64,000 bases of DNA from Anaerostipes sp. MSJ-23 (GCF_018918155.1 NZ_JAHLPY010000002.1:248001-312000), one strand, 5' to 3'; shown: positions 9,412 to 18,697, numbered from the stretch's first letter. Notes: a model not told the origin generated them from the sequence alone. Program-made: numbers and translations.

Positions 9412-9705
9412 ATGGCAAATCATATTGATGATGCGACAATCGAGTATGTCGGTATTCTTGCCAAACTGGAACTATCTGGTGAGGAAAAAGAGCAGGCAAA
9501 AAAAGATATGGAAAGCATGCTGGATTATGTAGATAAATTAAATGAGTTAGATACCAGTGGAGTAGAACCAATGTCTCACGTATTTCCGGTACACAATGTA
9601 TTTCGTGAGGATGTTGTAACAAATGGAGATGGAAGCGAAGATACACTGGCAAATGCGCCGGAAGAACAGGATCACGCTTTTGTTGTACCAAAGACAATTA
9701 TATAG
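9412..9705 (+). CDS. gatC: Asp-tRNA(Asn)/Glu-tRNA(Gln) amidotransferase subunit C
   Basis: Small structural subunit (97 aa) of the GatCAB transamidase, which makes Gln-tRNA(Gln) (and Asn-tRNA(Asn)) from mischarged precursors. Typical features are the N-terminal helix with [14 protein letters not shown], a middle [17 protein letters not shown] motif, and the FREDVV segment that wraps around GatA. The ribosome binding site is AGGAGG. gatA follows after nine bases. Confidence 0.93.
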   Translation: MANHIDDATIEYVGILAKLELSGEEKEQAKKDMESMLDYVDKLNELDTSGVEPMSHVFPVHNVFREDVVTNGDGSEDTLANAPEEQDHAFVVPKTII

Positions 9706-9714
9706 GAGGCAGCG

Positions 9715-11193
9715 ATGAATATTTTAGGATTAACTGCCTTAGAGCTGGGCAGAAAGATAAAAGAGAAAGAAATTTCGGTTGTGGAAGCAACGAAAGCAGC
9801 ACTTCATCAGATCAAGGCAGTGGATGGAGATATCCATGGTTTTGTATCATATGACGAAGAAAGCGCATTAAAACGTGCACAGGAAGTACAAAAAGGAATA
9901 GAAGAAGGAAAATATACAGGACCGCTTGCAGGTGTGCCGATGGCAATCAAAGATAATATTTGCACGAAAGGATATACAACAACCTGTAGTTCGAAAATCC
10001 TTGAAAATTTTGTACCAACATATTCCGCACAGGCTATTGAAAACTTGATGGATGCGGGTGTTGTATTTTTAGGAAAAACAAATATGGATGAGTTTGCCAT
10101 GGGAAGCACAACAGAAACTTCTGCATTTGGTGTTACAAGAAATCCATGGGATACGAATAAAGTACCTGGGGGTTCTTCTGGAGGATCTGCTGCAGCTGTT
10201 GCAGCAAATGAATGTTTTATGGCACTTGGATCTGATACAGGTGGTTCAATCCGTCAGCCATCTTCTTATTGTGGTGTAACAGGAATGAAACCAACGTATG
10301 GAACGGTATCGCGTTATGGATTGATTGCTTATGGTTCCTCTCTGGATCAGATTGGGCCAATTGCAAAAGATGTTTCTGACTGTGCAGCATTGCTGGAGAC
10401 AATTGCATCCTATGACGCAAAAGATTCTACTTCTGTAAAATTGGATGCTTATGATTTTACATCTGCCCTCGTTGATGATGTAAAAGGATTAAAGATTGGT
10501 ATTCCAAGAGATTACTTTGGAGAAGGGTTAGATTCAGAAGTTGGTCAGGCAGTAAAAAATGCAGCAAAGGTACTAGAAGAAAAAGGTGCAATCGTAGAAG
10601 AATTTGATCTTGGATTGGTAGAATATGCAATTCCAGCATATTATGTCATTGCTTCTGCAGAAGCAAGTTCCAATCTTTCTCGTTTTGATGGAGTAAAATA
10701 TGGATATCGTGCAAAAGATTATGAAGGTCTTCATGATATGTACAAAAAGACACGTTCTGAAGGATTTGGGCCGGAAGTAAAACGTCGTATTATGCTTGGG
10801 TCTTTTGTATTAAGTTCTGGATATTATGATGCTTATTATCTAAAAGCACTTCGTACAAAAGCACTTATCAAAAAAGAATTTGACAAGGCATTTGAAAAAT
10901 ATGATGTAATTTTAGGACCGGTAGCTCCAACAACAGCACCAAAAATTGGAGATAGTTTAAGTGATCCAATCAAGATGTATCTCGGAGATATTTATACGAT
11001 TTCTGTGAACCTTGCAGGCCTTCCGGGAATGTCTCTTCCATGTGGAAAGGATAGCAACGGAATGCCAATTGGATTACAGATTATTGGTGACTGTTTCCAG
11101 GAAAAGAAAGTTATCCGTGCAGCCTATGCATTTGAACAGACAAGAACCTATGAAGCTCCAGAAATTGCAAAAGGAGGTGCAGAGCATGAGTAA
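9715..11193 (+). CDS. gatA: Asp-tRNA(Asn)/Glu-tRNA(Gln) amidotransferase subunit A
   Basis: Glutaminase subunit of GatCAB. It is an amidase-signature enzyme with the Ser-cisSer-Lys triad: lysine in AIKDN (about residue 79), the GGSSGGSAAAVA motif (about 152-163) and the nucleophile region GSDTGGSIRQP (about 172-182). It releases ammonia from glutamine for transfer to GatB. Length is 492 aa, normal. Its stop codon overlaps the gatB start by eight bases, so the subunits are translationally coupled. Confidence 0.96.
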   Translation: MNILGLTALELGRKIKEKEISVVEATKAALHQIKAVDGDIHGFVSYDEESALKRAQEVQKGIEEGKYTGPLAGVPMAIKDNICTKGYTTTCSSKILENFVPTYSAQAIENLMDAGVVFLGKTNMDEFAMGSTTETSAFGVTRNPWDTNKVPGGSSGGSAAAVAANECFMALGSDTGGSIRQPSSYCGVTGMKPTYGTVSRYGLIAYGSSLDQIGPIAKDVSDCAALLETIASYDAKDSTSVKLDAYDFTSALVDDVKGLKIGIPRDYFGEGLDSEVGQAVKNAAKVLEEKGAIVEEFDLGLVEYAIPAYYVIASAEASSNLSRFDGVKYGYRAKDYEGLHDMYKKTRSEGFGPEVKRRIMLGSFVLSSGYYDAYYLKALRTKALIKKEFDKAFEKYDVILGPVAPTTAPKIGDSLSDPIKMYLGDIYTISVNLAGLPGMSLPCGKDSNGMPIGLQIIGDCFQEKKVIRAAYAFEQTRTYEAPEIAKGGAEHE

Positions 11194-12625
11194 ACAGTAT
11201 GAAACCGTCATTGGACTGGAAGTTCATGTAGAATTGGCAACAAAGACAAAGATTTTCTGTGGATGCAGCACTGCATTTGGAGGAGCTCCGAATACACATA
11301 CTTGTCCGGTATGTACAGGTATGCCAGGTTCTCTCCCAGTATTAAATAAACAAGTGGTAGAATATGCAACAGCTGTTGGACTTGCGACAAATTGTACGAT
11401 TACACAGAATTGTAAATTTGATCGAAAGAATTATTTCTATCCGGATAATCCACAGAACTATCAGATTTCCCAGCTATATCTGCCGATTTGTCGGAATGGA
11501 AAAGTAGAAATTGATGTAGATGGAGAAAAAAAGGACGTCCGTATTCATGAAATTCATATGGAAGAAGATGCAGGAAAACTTGTTCATGATCCATGGACAG
11601 GAGATTCTCTTGTAGATTTTAACCGTTCTGGTGTTCCGTTGATTGAAATTGTGTCAGAGCCGGATATGCGTTCTGCGGATGAGGTAATTGCCTATCTGGA
11701 AAAACTTCGATTAATTATTCAGTATCTTGGTGCGTCAGATTGCAAATTGCAGGAAGGTTCTATGAGAGCAGATGTAAACTTATCTGTTCGAGAAGTTGGA
11801 GCAGAAGAATTTGGAACACGTACAGAAATGAAAAACTTGAACTCTTTTAAGGCAATCAAACGTGCAATTGAGGGAGAAATGGAACGTCAGATTGATCTAA
11901 TTGAAGCAGGAGAGAAAGTTGTACAGGAAACTCGTCGTTGGGATGATACAAAAGGTGCTTCTTATGCGATGCGTTCTAAGGAAGATGCACAGGATTATCG
12001 TTATTTCCCAGATCCAGATCTTGTACCAGTAGAGATTAGCGATGAGTGGATTGAGGAAATTAGAAGTGCACAGCCAGAATTTCGTGATGAAAAGATGAAA
12101 CGTTATAAAGAAGAATATGATCTTCCAGATTATGATATTGATATTATTACAGGTTCGAAACATTTGGCAGATCTATTCGAGGCAACGATTGCACTTGGAT
12201 CTGATCCTAAAGAAGTATCTAACTGGCTGATGGGAGAAACAATGCGTCTTGTCAATGAATCTGAAATGGAAATTGATGATGTCGCATTTTCACCAGAACA
12301 TCTCGCAAAACTGATCGAGATGATCAAAGGAAATGAAATTAACCGTAAAGTCGGAAAAGAAGTCTTTGAAAAGATTTTTAGTGAAAATGTAGATCCTGTA
12401 GCTTATGTAGAAGAACATGGGTTAAAATCTATGAATGATGAAGGCGCTTTAAGAGCTACCATTGAAAAAATCGTAGCAGATAATCCAAAATCTGTAGAAG
12501 ATTATAAAGCCGGAAAGAAAAAAGCGATTGGATTCCTTGTTGGACAGACAATGAAAGCAACACAGGGAAAAGCAAATCCTGGTATTGTTAACCAGATTTT
12601 AAATGAAATTTTAGCTAATATATAA
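11186..12625 (+). CDS. gatB: Asp-tRNA(Asn)/Glu-tRNA(Gln) amidotransferase subunit B
   Basis: Kinase/transamidase subunit that phosphorylates and amidates the mischarged aminoacyl-tRNA. The N-terminal cradle domain starts YETVIGLEVHVEL and has a cysteine set (CGCSTAF, CPVCTGMPG). The C-terminal YqeY-like tail binds tRNA. Start 11186 is chosen because AAGGAGGTG lies just upstream; the open frame extends further into gatA without homology. Length is 479 aa, typical. A terminator follows. Confidence 0.96.
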   Translation: MSKQYETVIGLEVHVELATKTKIFCGCSTAFGGAPNTHTCPVCTGMPGSLPVLNKQVVEYATAVGLATNCTITQNCKFDRKNYFYPDNPQNYQISQLYLPICRNGKVEIDVDGEKKDVRIHEIHMEEDAGKLVHDPWTGDSLVDFNRSGVPLIEIVSEPDMRSADEVIAYLEKLRLIIQYLGASDCKLQEGSMRADVNLSVREVGAEEFGTRTEMKNLNSFKAIKRAIEGEMERQIDLIEAGEKVVQETRRWDDTKGASYAMRSKEDAQDYRYFPDPDLVPVEISDEWIEEIRSAQPEFRDEKMKRYKEEYDLPDYDIDIITGSKHLADLFEATIALGSDPKEVSNWLMGETMRLVNESEMEIDDVAFSPEHLAKLIEMIKGNEINRKVGKEVFEKIFSENVDPVAYVEEHGLKSMNDEGALRATIEKIVADNPKSVEDYKAGKKKAIGFLVGQTMKATQGKANPGIVNQILNEILANI

Positions 12626-12636
12626 GTTTTTGTAAG

Positions 12637-12684
12637 GAATCAATCTGTGAAAAAAGCTGATTTTTACAGGTTGGTTCTTTTTTT
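12637..12684 (+). terminator. Intrinsic terminator after gatB
   Basis: A 12-bp stem with G-U pairs (12637-12648 with 12666-12677) followed by seven T. It closes the gatCAB operon. Confidence 0.85.
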
Positions 12685-12685
12685 G

Positions 12686-12714
12686 TTGAATTTTTGTTCT
12701 TTTATCAGTACAAT
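12686..12714 (+). promoter_or_regulatory. Promoter of HAD-family gene pair
   Basis: TTGAAT (12686-12691), 17-base spacer, TACAAT (12709-12714), directly after the gatB terminator and 30 bases before the start codon at 12745. Confidence 0.65.
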
Positions 12715-12744
12715 GAAATCAGATTATATTTATGGAGGAAATTT

Positions 12745-13542
12745 ATGAAGCAGTATAAAGGGGTTGTCTTTTTTGATTATGATGGGACAACAGTAGATGA
12801 GGTAGATCGGATTGCCACAGCAACACCGAAAACAGTGGAATCCTTGAAGAAGCTGAAAGAGAATGGTTACCTTACGATGTTATGTTCTGGAAGAACCAAG
12901 CGTTTCCTTGAAGCGGATATTGATAAATTTGAAGGAAGTATCAATTGTAATGGAAGTTATACAGAAATTGCAGGAGAAGTGATTCGTGATATTTCGATTC
13001 CGGATGAACTTTTGTTTCGTGTAATTGATGAATATTTTCCAAGAGATACTATTATTCAGCTGGAGACCCAGGATATTACCTATTATCTGCACAGTGATGA
13101 GGAATTTTTTGCTTATCATTGTGAATTATTCAGTCTTCCACAACGGTGGTTTGCCCCATGGAAATATCGGGATAAAAATAATCATATTGCAAAATTAGTG
13201 ATGAATTATAAGACACCGGATGTCTTTGAAGACTTTAAAAAAGAATTTGCCAATGAATTTGAATGCGCAAAGCATGTTCGCGAAAATTTTATTGATATTA
13301 CATTAAAAGGAATAACAAAAGGAGATGCGATAAAGGAAGTTCTTGAAAAATTGGGAATTGCAAAAGAAAATAGCTATGCATTTGGAGATGCAGATAATGA
13401 TGTAGAAATGATGAAAGCTGTTGGGACAGGAATTGCCATGGGACGTCACAGTGATGCAGTAGGAAAAGTAGCTAAAATGGTAACAGGAACAACAAAAGAA
13501 GAAGGAATTACAACAGCACTTGAGAAATTAAGGTTAATTTAA
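12745..13542 (+). CDS. Cof-type HAD hydrolase
   Basis: Haloacid dehalogenase-superfamily phosphatase of the Cof/YbiV (type IIB) group. Motif I is FFDYDGTT (nucleophile Asp about residue 10), motif II is CSGRT, and motifs III/IV are KGDAIKEVL and AFGDADNDVEM. A large cap domain sits between residues ~80 and 185. Length is 265 aa. Start 12745 follows GGAGGAAATTT; the longer open frame upstream overlaps the promoter. The substrate is not predictable; sugar phosphates or FMN are usual for the group. Confidence 0.87.
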   Translation: MKQYKGVVFFDYDGTTVDEVDRIATATPKTVESLKKLKENGYLTMLCSGRTKRFLEADIDKFEGSINCNGSYTEIAGEVIRDISIPDELLFRVIDEYFPRDTIIQLETQDITYYLHSDEEFFAYHCELFSLPQRWFAPWKYRDKNNHIAKLVMNYKTPDVFEDFKKEFANEFECAKHVRENFIDITLKGITKGDAIKEVLEKLGIAKENSYAFGDADNDVEMMKAVGTGIAMGRHSDAVGKVAKMVTGTTKEEGITTALEKLRLI

Positions 13543-13543
13543 A

Positions 13544-14242
13544 ATGAAAAATATTATTTTTGATGTAGATGACACATTATATGATTTGATGGAACCGTTT
13601 CAAAAAGCACATGAGGAACTTTTTGCAGATCAGACAGATGCAAATTGTGAAGAACTTTTCAAAGCTTCAAGAACTTATAGCGATGAAGCATTTTATATGG
13701 CTATAGAAGGAAAAATCCCAAACGAAGATGAGTTCGCTTATCGGATTATAAAAACTTACAAAGATGTTGGAATAGATGTAAAGCGAGAGCAGGCAAAGAC
13801 ATTTGAAGAACGTTATCGTTATCATCAAAATCATATTCATGTGCCAAAAGAGATTGCAGATATTCTTACGATGTGTCAATCTGATTTTGAGAAAATTGGT
13901 GTGCTGACAAATGGAAAAGTCAAAAATCAGGGAAAGAAAATACAAAAGCTTCATCTTTCTAACTGGTTTGATCAGAATACCATGTTTATTTCAGATGAAA
14001 TTGGGGCGGCAAAACCAGATGTACAGGCATTCTATAAAGTTCAGGAAGCAATGCAACTGAAACCAGAGGAAACATGGTTTATCGGAGATACTTTTGAAGT
14101 TGATGTAGTTGGAGCAAAAAATGCCGGATGGCATGTGATTTGGTTTAATCATCGAAAACGGCCAATGCCAGAGGGAAATATTGTACCGGATATAGAAGTA
14201 CAAACAGCAAAAGAACTGAAAAAGGCATTGCAGGAAATATAA
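13544..14242 (+). CDS. HAD-family hydrolase (YjjG/YfnB-like nucleotidase)
   Basis: HAD-superfamily phosphatase with a helical type I cap. Motif I is FDVDDTLYDL (residues 5-14), motif II is VLTNGK, and motif III/IV AAKPDVQAF then FIGDTFEVDVVGAKNAGW. The DDTLYDL signature is typical of YjjG/YfnB pyrimidine 5'-nucleotidases, but the substrate is inferred. Length is 232 aa. It begins one base after the preceding HAD gene, so both come from one transcript. Confidence 0.85.
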   Translation: MKNIIFDVDDTLYDLMEPFQKAHEELFADQTDANCEELFKASRTYSDEAFYMAIEGKIPNEDEFAYRIIKTYKDVGIDVKREQAKTFEERYRYHQNHIHVPKEIADILTMCQSDFEKIGVLTNGKVKNQGKKIQKLHLSNWFDQNTMFISDEIGAAKPDVQAFYKVQEAMQLKPEETWFIGDTFEVDVVGAKNAGWHVIWFNHRKRPMPEGNIVPDIEVQTAKELKKALQEI

Positions 14243-14246
14243 AATA

Positions 14247-14280
14247 AAAACAGAATTCTAAGACAACAGAATTCTGTTTT
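14247..14280. terminator. Bidirectional terminator between convergent genes
   Basis: A perfect 13-bp stem (14247-14259 with 14268-14280) flanked by A-runs on the left and T-runs on the right. It can end both the + strand HAD pair and the - strand radical SAM gene whose stop is at 14291. Confidence 0.85.
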
Positions 14281-14290
14281 TTATTTTTTA

Positions 14291-15217
14291 TTATAAGTTA
14301 AAGTATAAATCCCCTTGATGGAGATTTTTTATTTTCATTTGATGGGCAATTTCATTTAGAACTTTTCTTTTGTTCAAGCTCCACATTGGAGCGATTAGTA
14401 GATCTTTTGGACCGTCTCCAGTCAGACGATGAATGACGATATCTTTTCTTAGGGTTTCTATACATTGCAAAAGTAGTTCTACATAAGAATCTAAAGTAAA
14501 AACAGGAAATGGATGTGCTTCATAATAGTCGGCAAGATCCGTATGTTTTAAAATATGAAGCATAGAAAATTTGACGCCATGGATGGGAAGCATATTTAAG
14601 TAACGGACTGAATCAAGCATCATATCTTCTGTTTCACCGGGAAGTCCTAAAATCAAATGAATTACAGTAAAAACCCCAATTTCATGGAGATTAGAAACAG
14701 CTTTTTCAAAACAGGATAGAGAATATCCGCGTCGGATAAATTTGGCAGTTGTTTCATGGATTGTTTGAAGCCCAAGTTCTACAAAGACAGGTTTTATTTT
14801 ATTTAGTCTAGATAGCAGAGAAAGAACTTGAGGAGGAAGACAGTCTGGTCTTGTTCCGATAGCTAAAGCAATGATTCTTGAGTCTAAAATTGCCTCCGTA
14901 AAAAGGTGTTCTAATTTTTCCAAAGGACCATAAGTATTTGTAAAAGCTTGAAAGTAGGCAATATATTTTCCGTGTTCTATTTTTTTAGAAACTCTGGAAA
15001 TGCCTTGTGAAATTTGATCAGTTATGGATAGAGAACGGTCGCAGGCAAAATCTCCAGACCCTCCTTCACTGCAAAAAATACAGCCTCCATTTCCAATGGT
15101 TCCATCTCGATTTGGACAAGTAAATCCACCATCCAAGGATACTTTATAAACTTTTTCTCCAAAATAATTTTTTAAAAAGCTATCGAAAGAATAAAAACGT
15201 TTTCCATGCCAGTCCAT
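14291..15217 (-). CDS. Radical SAM protein, YhcC/YtqA family (TIGR01212 type)
   Basis: Radical SAM enzyme of unknown substrate. The expanded cluster motif C-x11-C-x2-C (CPNRDGTIGNGGCIFC, about residues 29-44) is characteristic of the YhcC/YtqA family, followed by SGDFACDR, YFQAFTNTYG and LPGETEDMM segments. Length is 308 aa from a start at 15217, chosen because AAGGAGGTC lies upstream; a longer frame adds an unsupported 19-residue extension. It is the only - strand gene between 1 and 17 kb. Confidence 0.88.
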   Translation of the reverse strand: MDWHGKRFYSFDSFLKNYFGEKVYKVSLDGGFTCPNRDGTIGNGGCIFCSEGGSGDFACDRSLSITDQISQGISRVSKKIEHGKYIAYFQAFTNTYGPLEKLEHLFTEAILDSRIIALAIGTRPDCLPPQVLSLLSRLNKIKPVFVELGLQTIHETTAKFIRRGYSLSCFEKAVSNLHEIGVFTVIHLILGLPGETEDMMLDSVRYLNMLPIHGVKFSMLHILKHTDLADYYEAHPFPVFTLDSYVELLLQCIETLRKDIVIHRLTGDGPKDLLIAPMWSLNKRKVLNEIAHQMKIKNLHQGDLYFNL

Positions 15218-15267
15218 TAGAAAGACCTCCTTAAAGTATTTTTGCTTCATGTATTTTAATATATCTA

Positions 15268-15296
15268 TTGACAAAAGTACAGCGTTATCTTATACA
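15268..15296 (+). promoter_or_regulatory. Strong consensus promoter upstream of the PfkB operon
   Basis: Perfect TTGACA (15268-15273), 17-base spacer, TATACA (15291-15296). Nothing intact lies directly downstream; the next complete gene starts at 15627. The promoter probably once drove the broken dehydrogenase and now drives the sugar kinase. Confidence 0.75.
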
Positions 15297-15309
15297 TTTT
15301 TTATATTAA

Positions 15310-15624
15310 TTAGCATGATTATATGACTGCTTTCTGCAGTTATTGGTATCGTCTTTGGAATTGATCCAGTAAATAAGGCAGTGGGATTAGAAGCAATGGA
15401 TGCGCTTCATTTTGAGGAGTGAGTAGGTAAATTTCACTGTTTTTTCTCCTTTTCCAGGAAAAGAATGGGTTCTTACAGCTCATTATTTTAAGACTGGACA
15501 GTTAAAATTTGAAGACGCGCTAATTTTTAAGAAACAACCATTAAGTAAGATTGATGAAGCATTTGAAATGTATAAAACACCAGGAACTGTAAAAGGAAAA
15601 ATTTTAATTGACAGTGAGGCGTAA
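15310..15624 (+). pseudogene. Remnant of a zinc-type alcohol dehydrogenase (C-terminal fragment) with disrupted upstream sequence
   Basis: Between the promoter and the PfkB gene there is no intact frame. From 15427 to the TAA at 15622-15624, one frame encodes a 65-residue peptide with AHYFKTGQLKF, then PLSKIDEAFEMY and GTVKGKILID. This resembles the C-terminus of medium-chain zinc alcohol or polyol dehydrogenases. The preceding codon is a stop. In another frame (about 15327-15420) lies IGIVFGIDPVNKAVGLEAM, which I do not recognise. This looks like a gene decayed by deletion and frameshift. It ends three bases before the PfkB start, consistent with a former adh-pfkB operon. Confidence 0.6.
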
Positions 15625-15626
15625 AT

Positions 15627-16559
15627 ATGATTACAACGGTAACTTTAAATGTATCAGTGGATAAAGCTTACTATATTAAAGGCAAAGTAGAACCAGGAAC
15701 AGTTGCGAGAGTACAAAAGTGTATCAATTCTGCTGGTGGGAAGGGACTCAACGTCGCAAGAATTATTGACTTTTGCGGAGAAGATGTTTTTGCGACAGGA
15801 TTTGCCGGTGGATTTAACGGAGATTATGTCAAAGCTCTATTACAAAACGATGGCATTGAAAATCAGTTTACAAGCATAAAAAATGAGACAAGAAGCTGTA
15901 TTAATATTTTGGCGGAAGATGAGACTTCTACGGAATTTCTGGAACCAGGAGCACCGGTAAGCAAAGAAGAAGTCGAACAGTTTTTTAAAGATTTTGATCC
16001 GATGATTGAAAAAAGTGATGTTCTTACAATTTCAGGAAGCGTTCCAGCAGGAGTTCCAAAAGATGTTTATGCCAGAATGGTAAACAGAATCAAAGAAAAA
16101 GGAAAATGTGTGATTCTTGATACGAGTGGAGAAGCTTTAGAGGAAGGAATCAAGGCAGGTCCAACGATGATCAAGCCGAATGATGAAGAATTGGAAGCGA
16201 TTCTTGGAGTTAAGATTACAGACAGACAGCAGACCGTTGATGCTGCAAAAAAAATGCGAGATCAATATGGAATTGAATATGTAGTAGTTTCTTTAGGTGG
16301 AGACGGTGCTTTGGTTGTTTCTGAGGAAGGAATTTTTCATGGAAGACCGCCAAAATTAAAAGCAGTTAATACGGTTGGCTGCGGAGATTCTATGGTAGGA
16401 GCATTTGCAGTAGCAATGAAGCGTGAAATGAAAATTGAAGAAGCACTTTCTTATGCCATTGCCGTCTCAGCAGCAAATGCAATCAATCCAGAAACTGGAC
16501 ATATTCGTATGGAAGATGTGAAAGAAATTCTGCCAAAGGTAACGATAGAAAGAGTTTAG
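15627..16559 (+). CDS. pfkB: PfkB-family 1-phosphofructokinase/hexose-phosphate kinase
   Basis: Sugar-phosphate kinase of the 1-phosphofructokinase/tagatose-6-phosphate kinase group. It begins MITTVTLNVSVDKAY, where most 1-phosphofructokinases have TLNPALD. SAGGKGLNVARI (about residues 35-46) is the PfkB signature 1, and TVGCGDSMVGAF (about 248-259) carries the catalytic Asp and anion hole. Length is 310 aa. It follows the dehydrogenase remnant by three bases and precedes an epimerase-like gene by 11, suggesting hexose or hexitol catabolism. The exact substrate (fructose 1-phosphate or tagatose 6-phosphate) is undetermined. Confidence 0.87.
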   Translation: MITTVTLNVSVDKAYYIKGKVEPGTVARVQKCINSAGGKGLNVARIIDFCGEDVFATGFAGGFNGDYVKALLQNDGIENQFTSIKNETRSCINILAEDETSTEFLEPGAPVSKEEVEQFFKDFDPMIEKSDVLTISGSVPAGVPKDVYARMVNRIKEKGKCVILDTSGEALEEGIKAGPTMIKPNDEELEAILGVKITDRQQTVDAAKKMRDQYGIEYVVVSLGGDGALVVSEEGIFHGRPPKLKAVNTVGCGDSMVGAFAVAMKREMKIEEALSYAIAVSAANAINPETGHIRMEDVKEILPKVTIERV

Positions 16560-16570
16560 AGGAATCTGAT

Positions 16571-17455
16571 ATGGAATATACATTAAAAAGTGAAGCATTG
16601 ACCGTAGTTTTTGAATCTTTTGGAGGAGAACTTCATTCAATAAAAGATAAGGACGGACTAGAATATCTTTGGCAAGGAGATAAACAATACTGGAGCGGGC
16701 AGGCACCTGTACTTTTTCCAATCTGCGGAAGTCTGAGAAATGATCAGGCGGAAATCGGACATGGGAAAATAACAAAAATGCCAAGACATGGAATCGTACG
16801 AAAAAAGGAATTTCAATTTGTAGAAAAAACAGATGACAGCATTGTATTTCAAATAGAAAGCAATGAGGAACTGAAAGAACAATATCCATATAGCTTCCGC
16901 CTGAGAATTCGTTATACACTGGAAGGAAAGACAATTACGACAAAGTACATCGTGGAAAATACATCGGAAGATGAGGAAATGCCGTTCTTTATCGGAGGAC
17001 ACCCAGGATTTTGTTGTCCATTTTATGATGGGGAATCTTACGAAGATTATGAACTTGTATTTGAAAAAAAAGAAACATGTGATGTGCCAACGCCGATATC
17101 AGAAACCGGTCTGATTGATATGAAACACCGCACACCATTTTTGAAAGACCAGAATATCTTACAACTTCGCCATAAATTATTTGAAAAAGATATGATCATT
17201 CTTGACAAGCTGGTTTCAAGAAAAGTGACATTGCGCGGGAAAAAACATGACAAAGGACTCACTCTTTCTTTTAAAGATTTTCCATATCTGATGTTATGGT
17301 CTACGGCAAATAAAGGACCATTTATTGCCTTGGAACCTTGGATAGGATTATCTACATGTAGTGATGAAAGTGATCGTTTTGAAGAAAAGAGAAATTTACA
17401 GATGGCCAAACCAGGAGAAAACAAAGAATATCAATTTGATATCTGTGTTTTGTAA
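16571..17455 (+). CDS. Aldose 1-epimerase family protein (LacX-like), copy 1
   Basis: Galactose-mutarotase-fold protein, 294 aa, of the LacX-like branch. Conserved segments are the N-terminal GGELHSIKD, YLWQGDKQYW, APVLFPICGSL, a His in GGHPGF (about residue 140) and the closing FIALEPWIGLST. It probably interconverts anomers of a sugar or sugar phosphate. It sits 11 bases after pfkB, so it is in that operon. A paralogue lies convergently downstream (17626-18513). Confidence 0.85.
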   Translation: MEYTLKSEALTVVFESFGGELHSIKDKDGLEYLWQGDKQYWSGQAPVLFPICGSLRNDQAEIGHGKITKMPRHGIVRKKEFQFVEKTDDSIVFQIESNEELKEQYPYSFRLRIRYTLEGKTITTKYIVENTSEDEEMPFFIGGHPGFCCPFYDGESYEDYELVFEKKETCDVPTPISETGLIDMKHRTPFLKDQNILQLRHKLFEKDMIILDKLVSRKVTLRGKKHDKGLTLSFKDFPYLMLWSTANKGPFIALEPWIGLSTCSDESDRFEEKRNLQMAKPGENKEYQFDICVL

Positions 17456-17483
17456 CCTCTTATAAGCTATATCATACAATTAT

Positions 17484-17525
17484 AAAGATACCTCTGATTT
17501 AAAAAATGGAATCAGAGGTATCTTT
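17484..17525. terminator. Terminator hairpin between convergent epimerase-like genes
   Basis: A perfect 16-bp stem (17484-17499 with 17510-17525) with a 10-base loop. The stem itself ends AAAG/CTTT, giving weak U-tracts in both directions. It lies 28 bases after the + strand gene. Confidence 0.75.
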
Positions 17526-17625
17526 ATGTAAAATATTCATAAGAATAAAATTAAAAAATAACTAGAAAACATCTATATGAAGTACTGTTATATGTCAATC
17601 GAGGTGAAAGTGTGCTGCTTCATGG

Positions 17626-18513
17626 TTATTTTTTAATAATCTGAATCGTAAAGCTTAGACTTTGTTCTTCTTTTGGCTGCAAAGTACGTACTCCCCTTTT
17701 ATGTTCGAAAACATCGTCTTCATCGCTGCAGGTTGCAGTTCCACTCCATGGTTCGAGTGCAACAAATGGTCCATCATTAGCGCTGGACCATACACCAAGA
17801 TAATCAAAATCTGGGAATGTTACGCAAATACCTTTTTCTAAAGTCTTATGTTTTAAAGAAACCTTGCGAGATTTTAATTCATCAAAAATCAGAGCATCTT
17901 TATAGAAGAGGGAATGTTTTAAAGAAATTGTTTTCTCGTTGTTAAGAACAGGAACACGATTTTCGTTATGAATCAGGCCAGATTCATCAAGCAATGCACA
18001 GTTGGCAGTTTCTGGCTGTTCAAATTCTACGATGTAGTCTTCAAAAGATTCATCTTTTGAGATTGGACAGTTAAAGGCAGGATGCCCACCAACACAATAC
18101 GGCATTGGTATAGAATCGTGGTTGATCACTCTATGTGTAACTTTTACTCCATAATCGATCAGTTCATAGATCATTTGTAATTCAAAATCAAAAGGATACT
18201 GTTTTTTTGTGCTTTCATCGGCACGAAGAGAATATACAGCAGATGTATCTGTGGAAGAAAGCAACGTAAATTCGAGCTTTCTTGCGAGCCCATGACGACC
18301 AAAAGAGCAAGTTTTATTTCCAGAGATGGTTGCTTTGCCGTTACGGATGGATCCTACGATTGGAAATAAAACCGGAGCCTGTCCACCCCAGAAATTTTGG
18401 TTCCCTTGCCATAAATATTCGGTCTGATCAGTGTCTTTGATGGAAGTTAGTTCTGCTCCGAGGGACTTCAAAGCGATGGAAATTGTTTTATTTGTTAATG
18501 TAGTAATACTCAT
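17626..18513 (-). CDS. Aldose 1-epimerase family protein (LacX-like), copy 2
   Basis: A 295-aa paralogue of the protein at 16571-17455. It shares YLWQGNQNFWGGQAPVLFPIVGS, VGGHPAFNCP and FVALEPWSGTATCSDEDD with it. The ribosome binding site GGAGGAAAG lies just before the start on the - strand. It is transcribed toward its paralogue, so it is not in the pfkB operon. Its sugar substrate is unknown. Confidence 0.85.
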   Translation of the reverse strand: MSITTLTNKTISIALKSLGAELTSIKDTDQTEYLWQGNQNFWGGQAPVLFPIVGSIRNGKATISGNKTCSFGRHGLARKLEFTLLSSTDTSAVYSLRADESTKKQYPFDFELQMIYELIDYGVKVTHRVINHDSIPMPYCVGGHPAFNCPISKDESFEDYIVEFEQPETANCALLDESGLIHNENRVPVLNNEKTISLKHSLFYKDALIFDELKSRKVSLKHKTLEKGICVTFPDFDYLGVWSSANDGPFVALEPWSGTATCSDEDDVFEHKRGVRTLQPKEEQSLSFTIQIIKK

Positions 18514-18697
18514 ATCATTCTTTCCTCCAGATTTAAATATTTGTTAATATTATATCTTTTTTGAGAGAACGCGTCCAGTAAAATGCTATGAAAATGGCTG
18601 TTTTTCAAGGAAAATATGATTCGATAGTAGAATTTTTTACCAGGTTATGATATTATGACTAAGTGTATGCATTGAACTAGAAAAGAGGAAAGAAAGA

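Noticed and set aside
9368-9697. 109-codon open frame opposite gatC, and similar long antisense frames elsewhere
   Set aside because: They mirror well-supported genes, have no ribosome binding sites and show no domain-like sequence.
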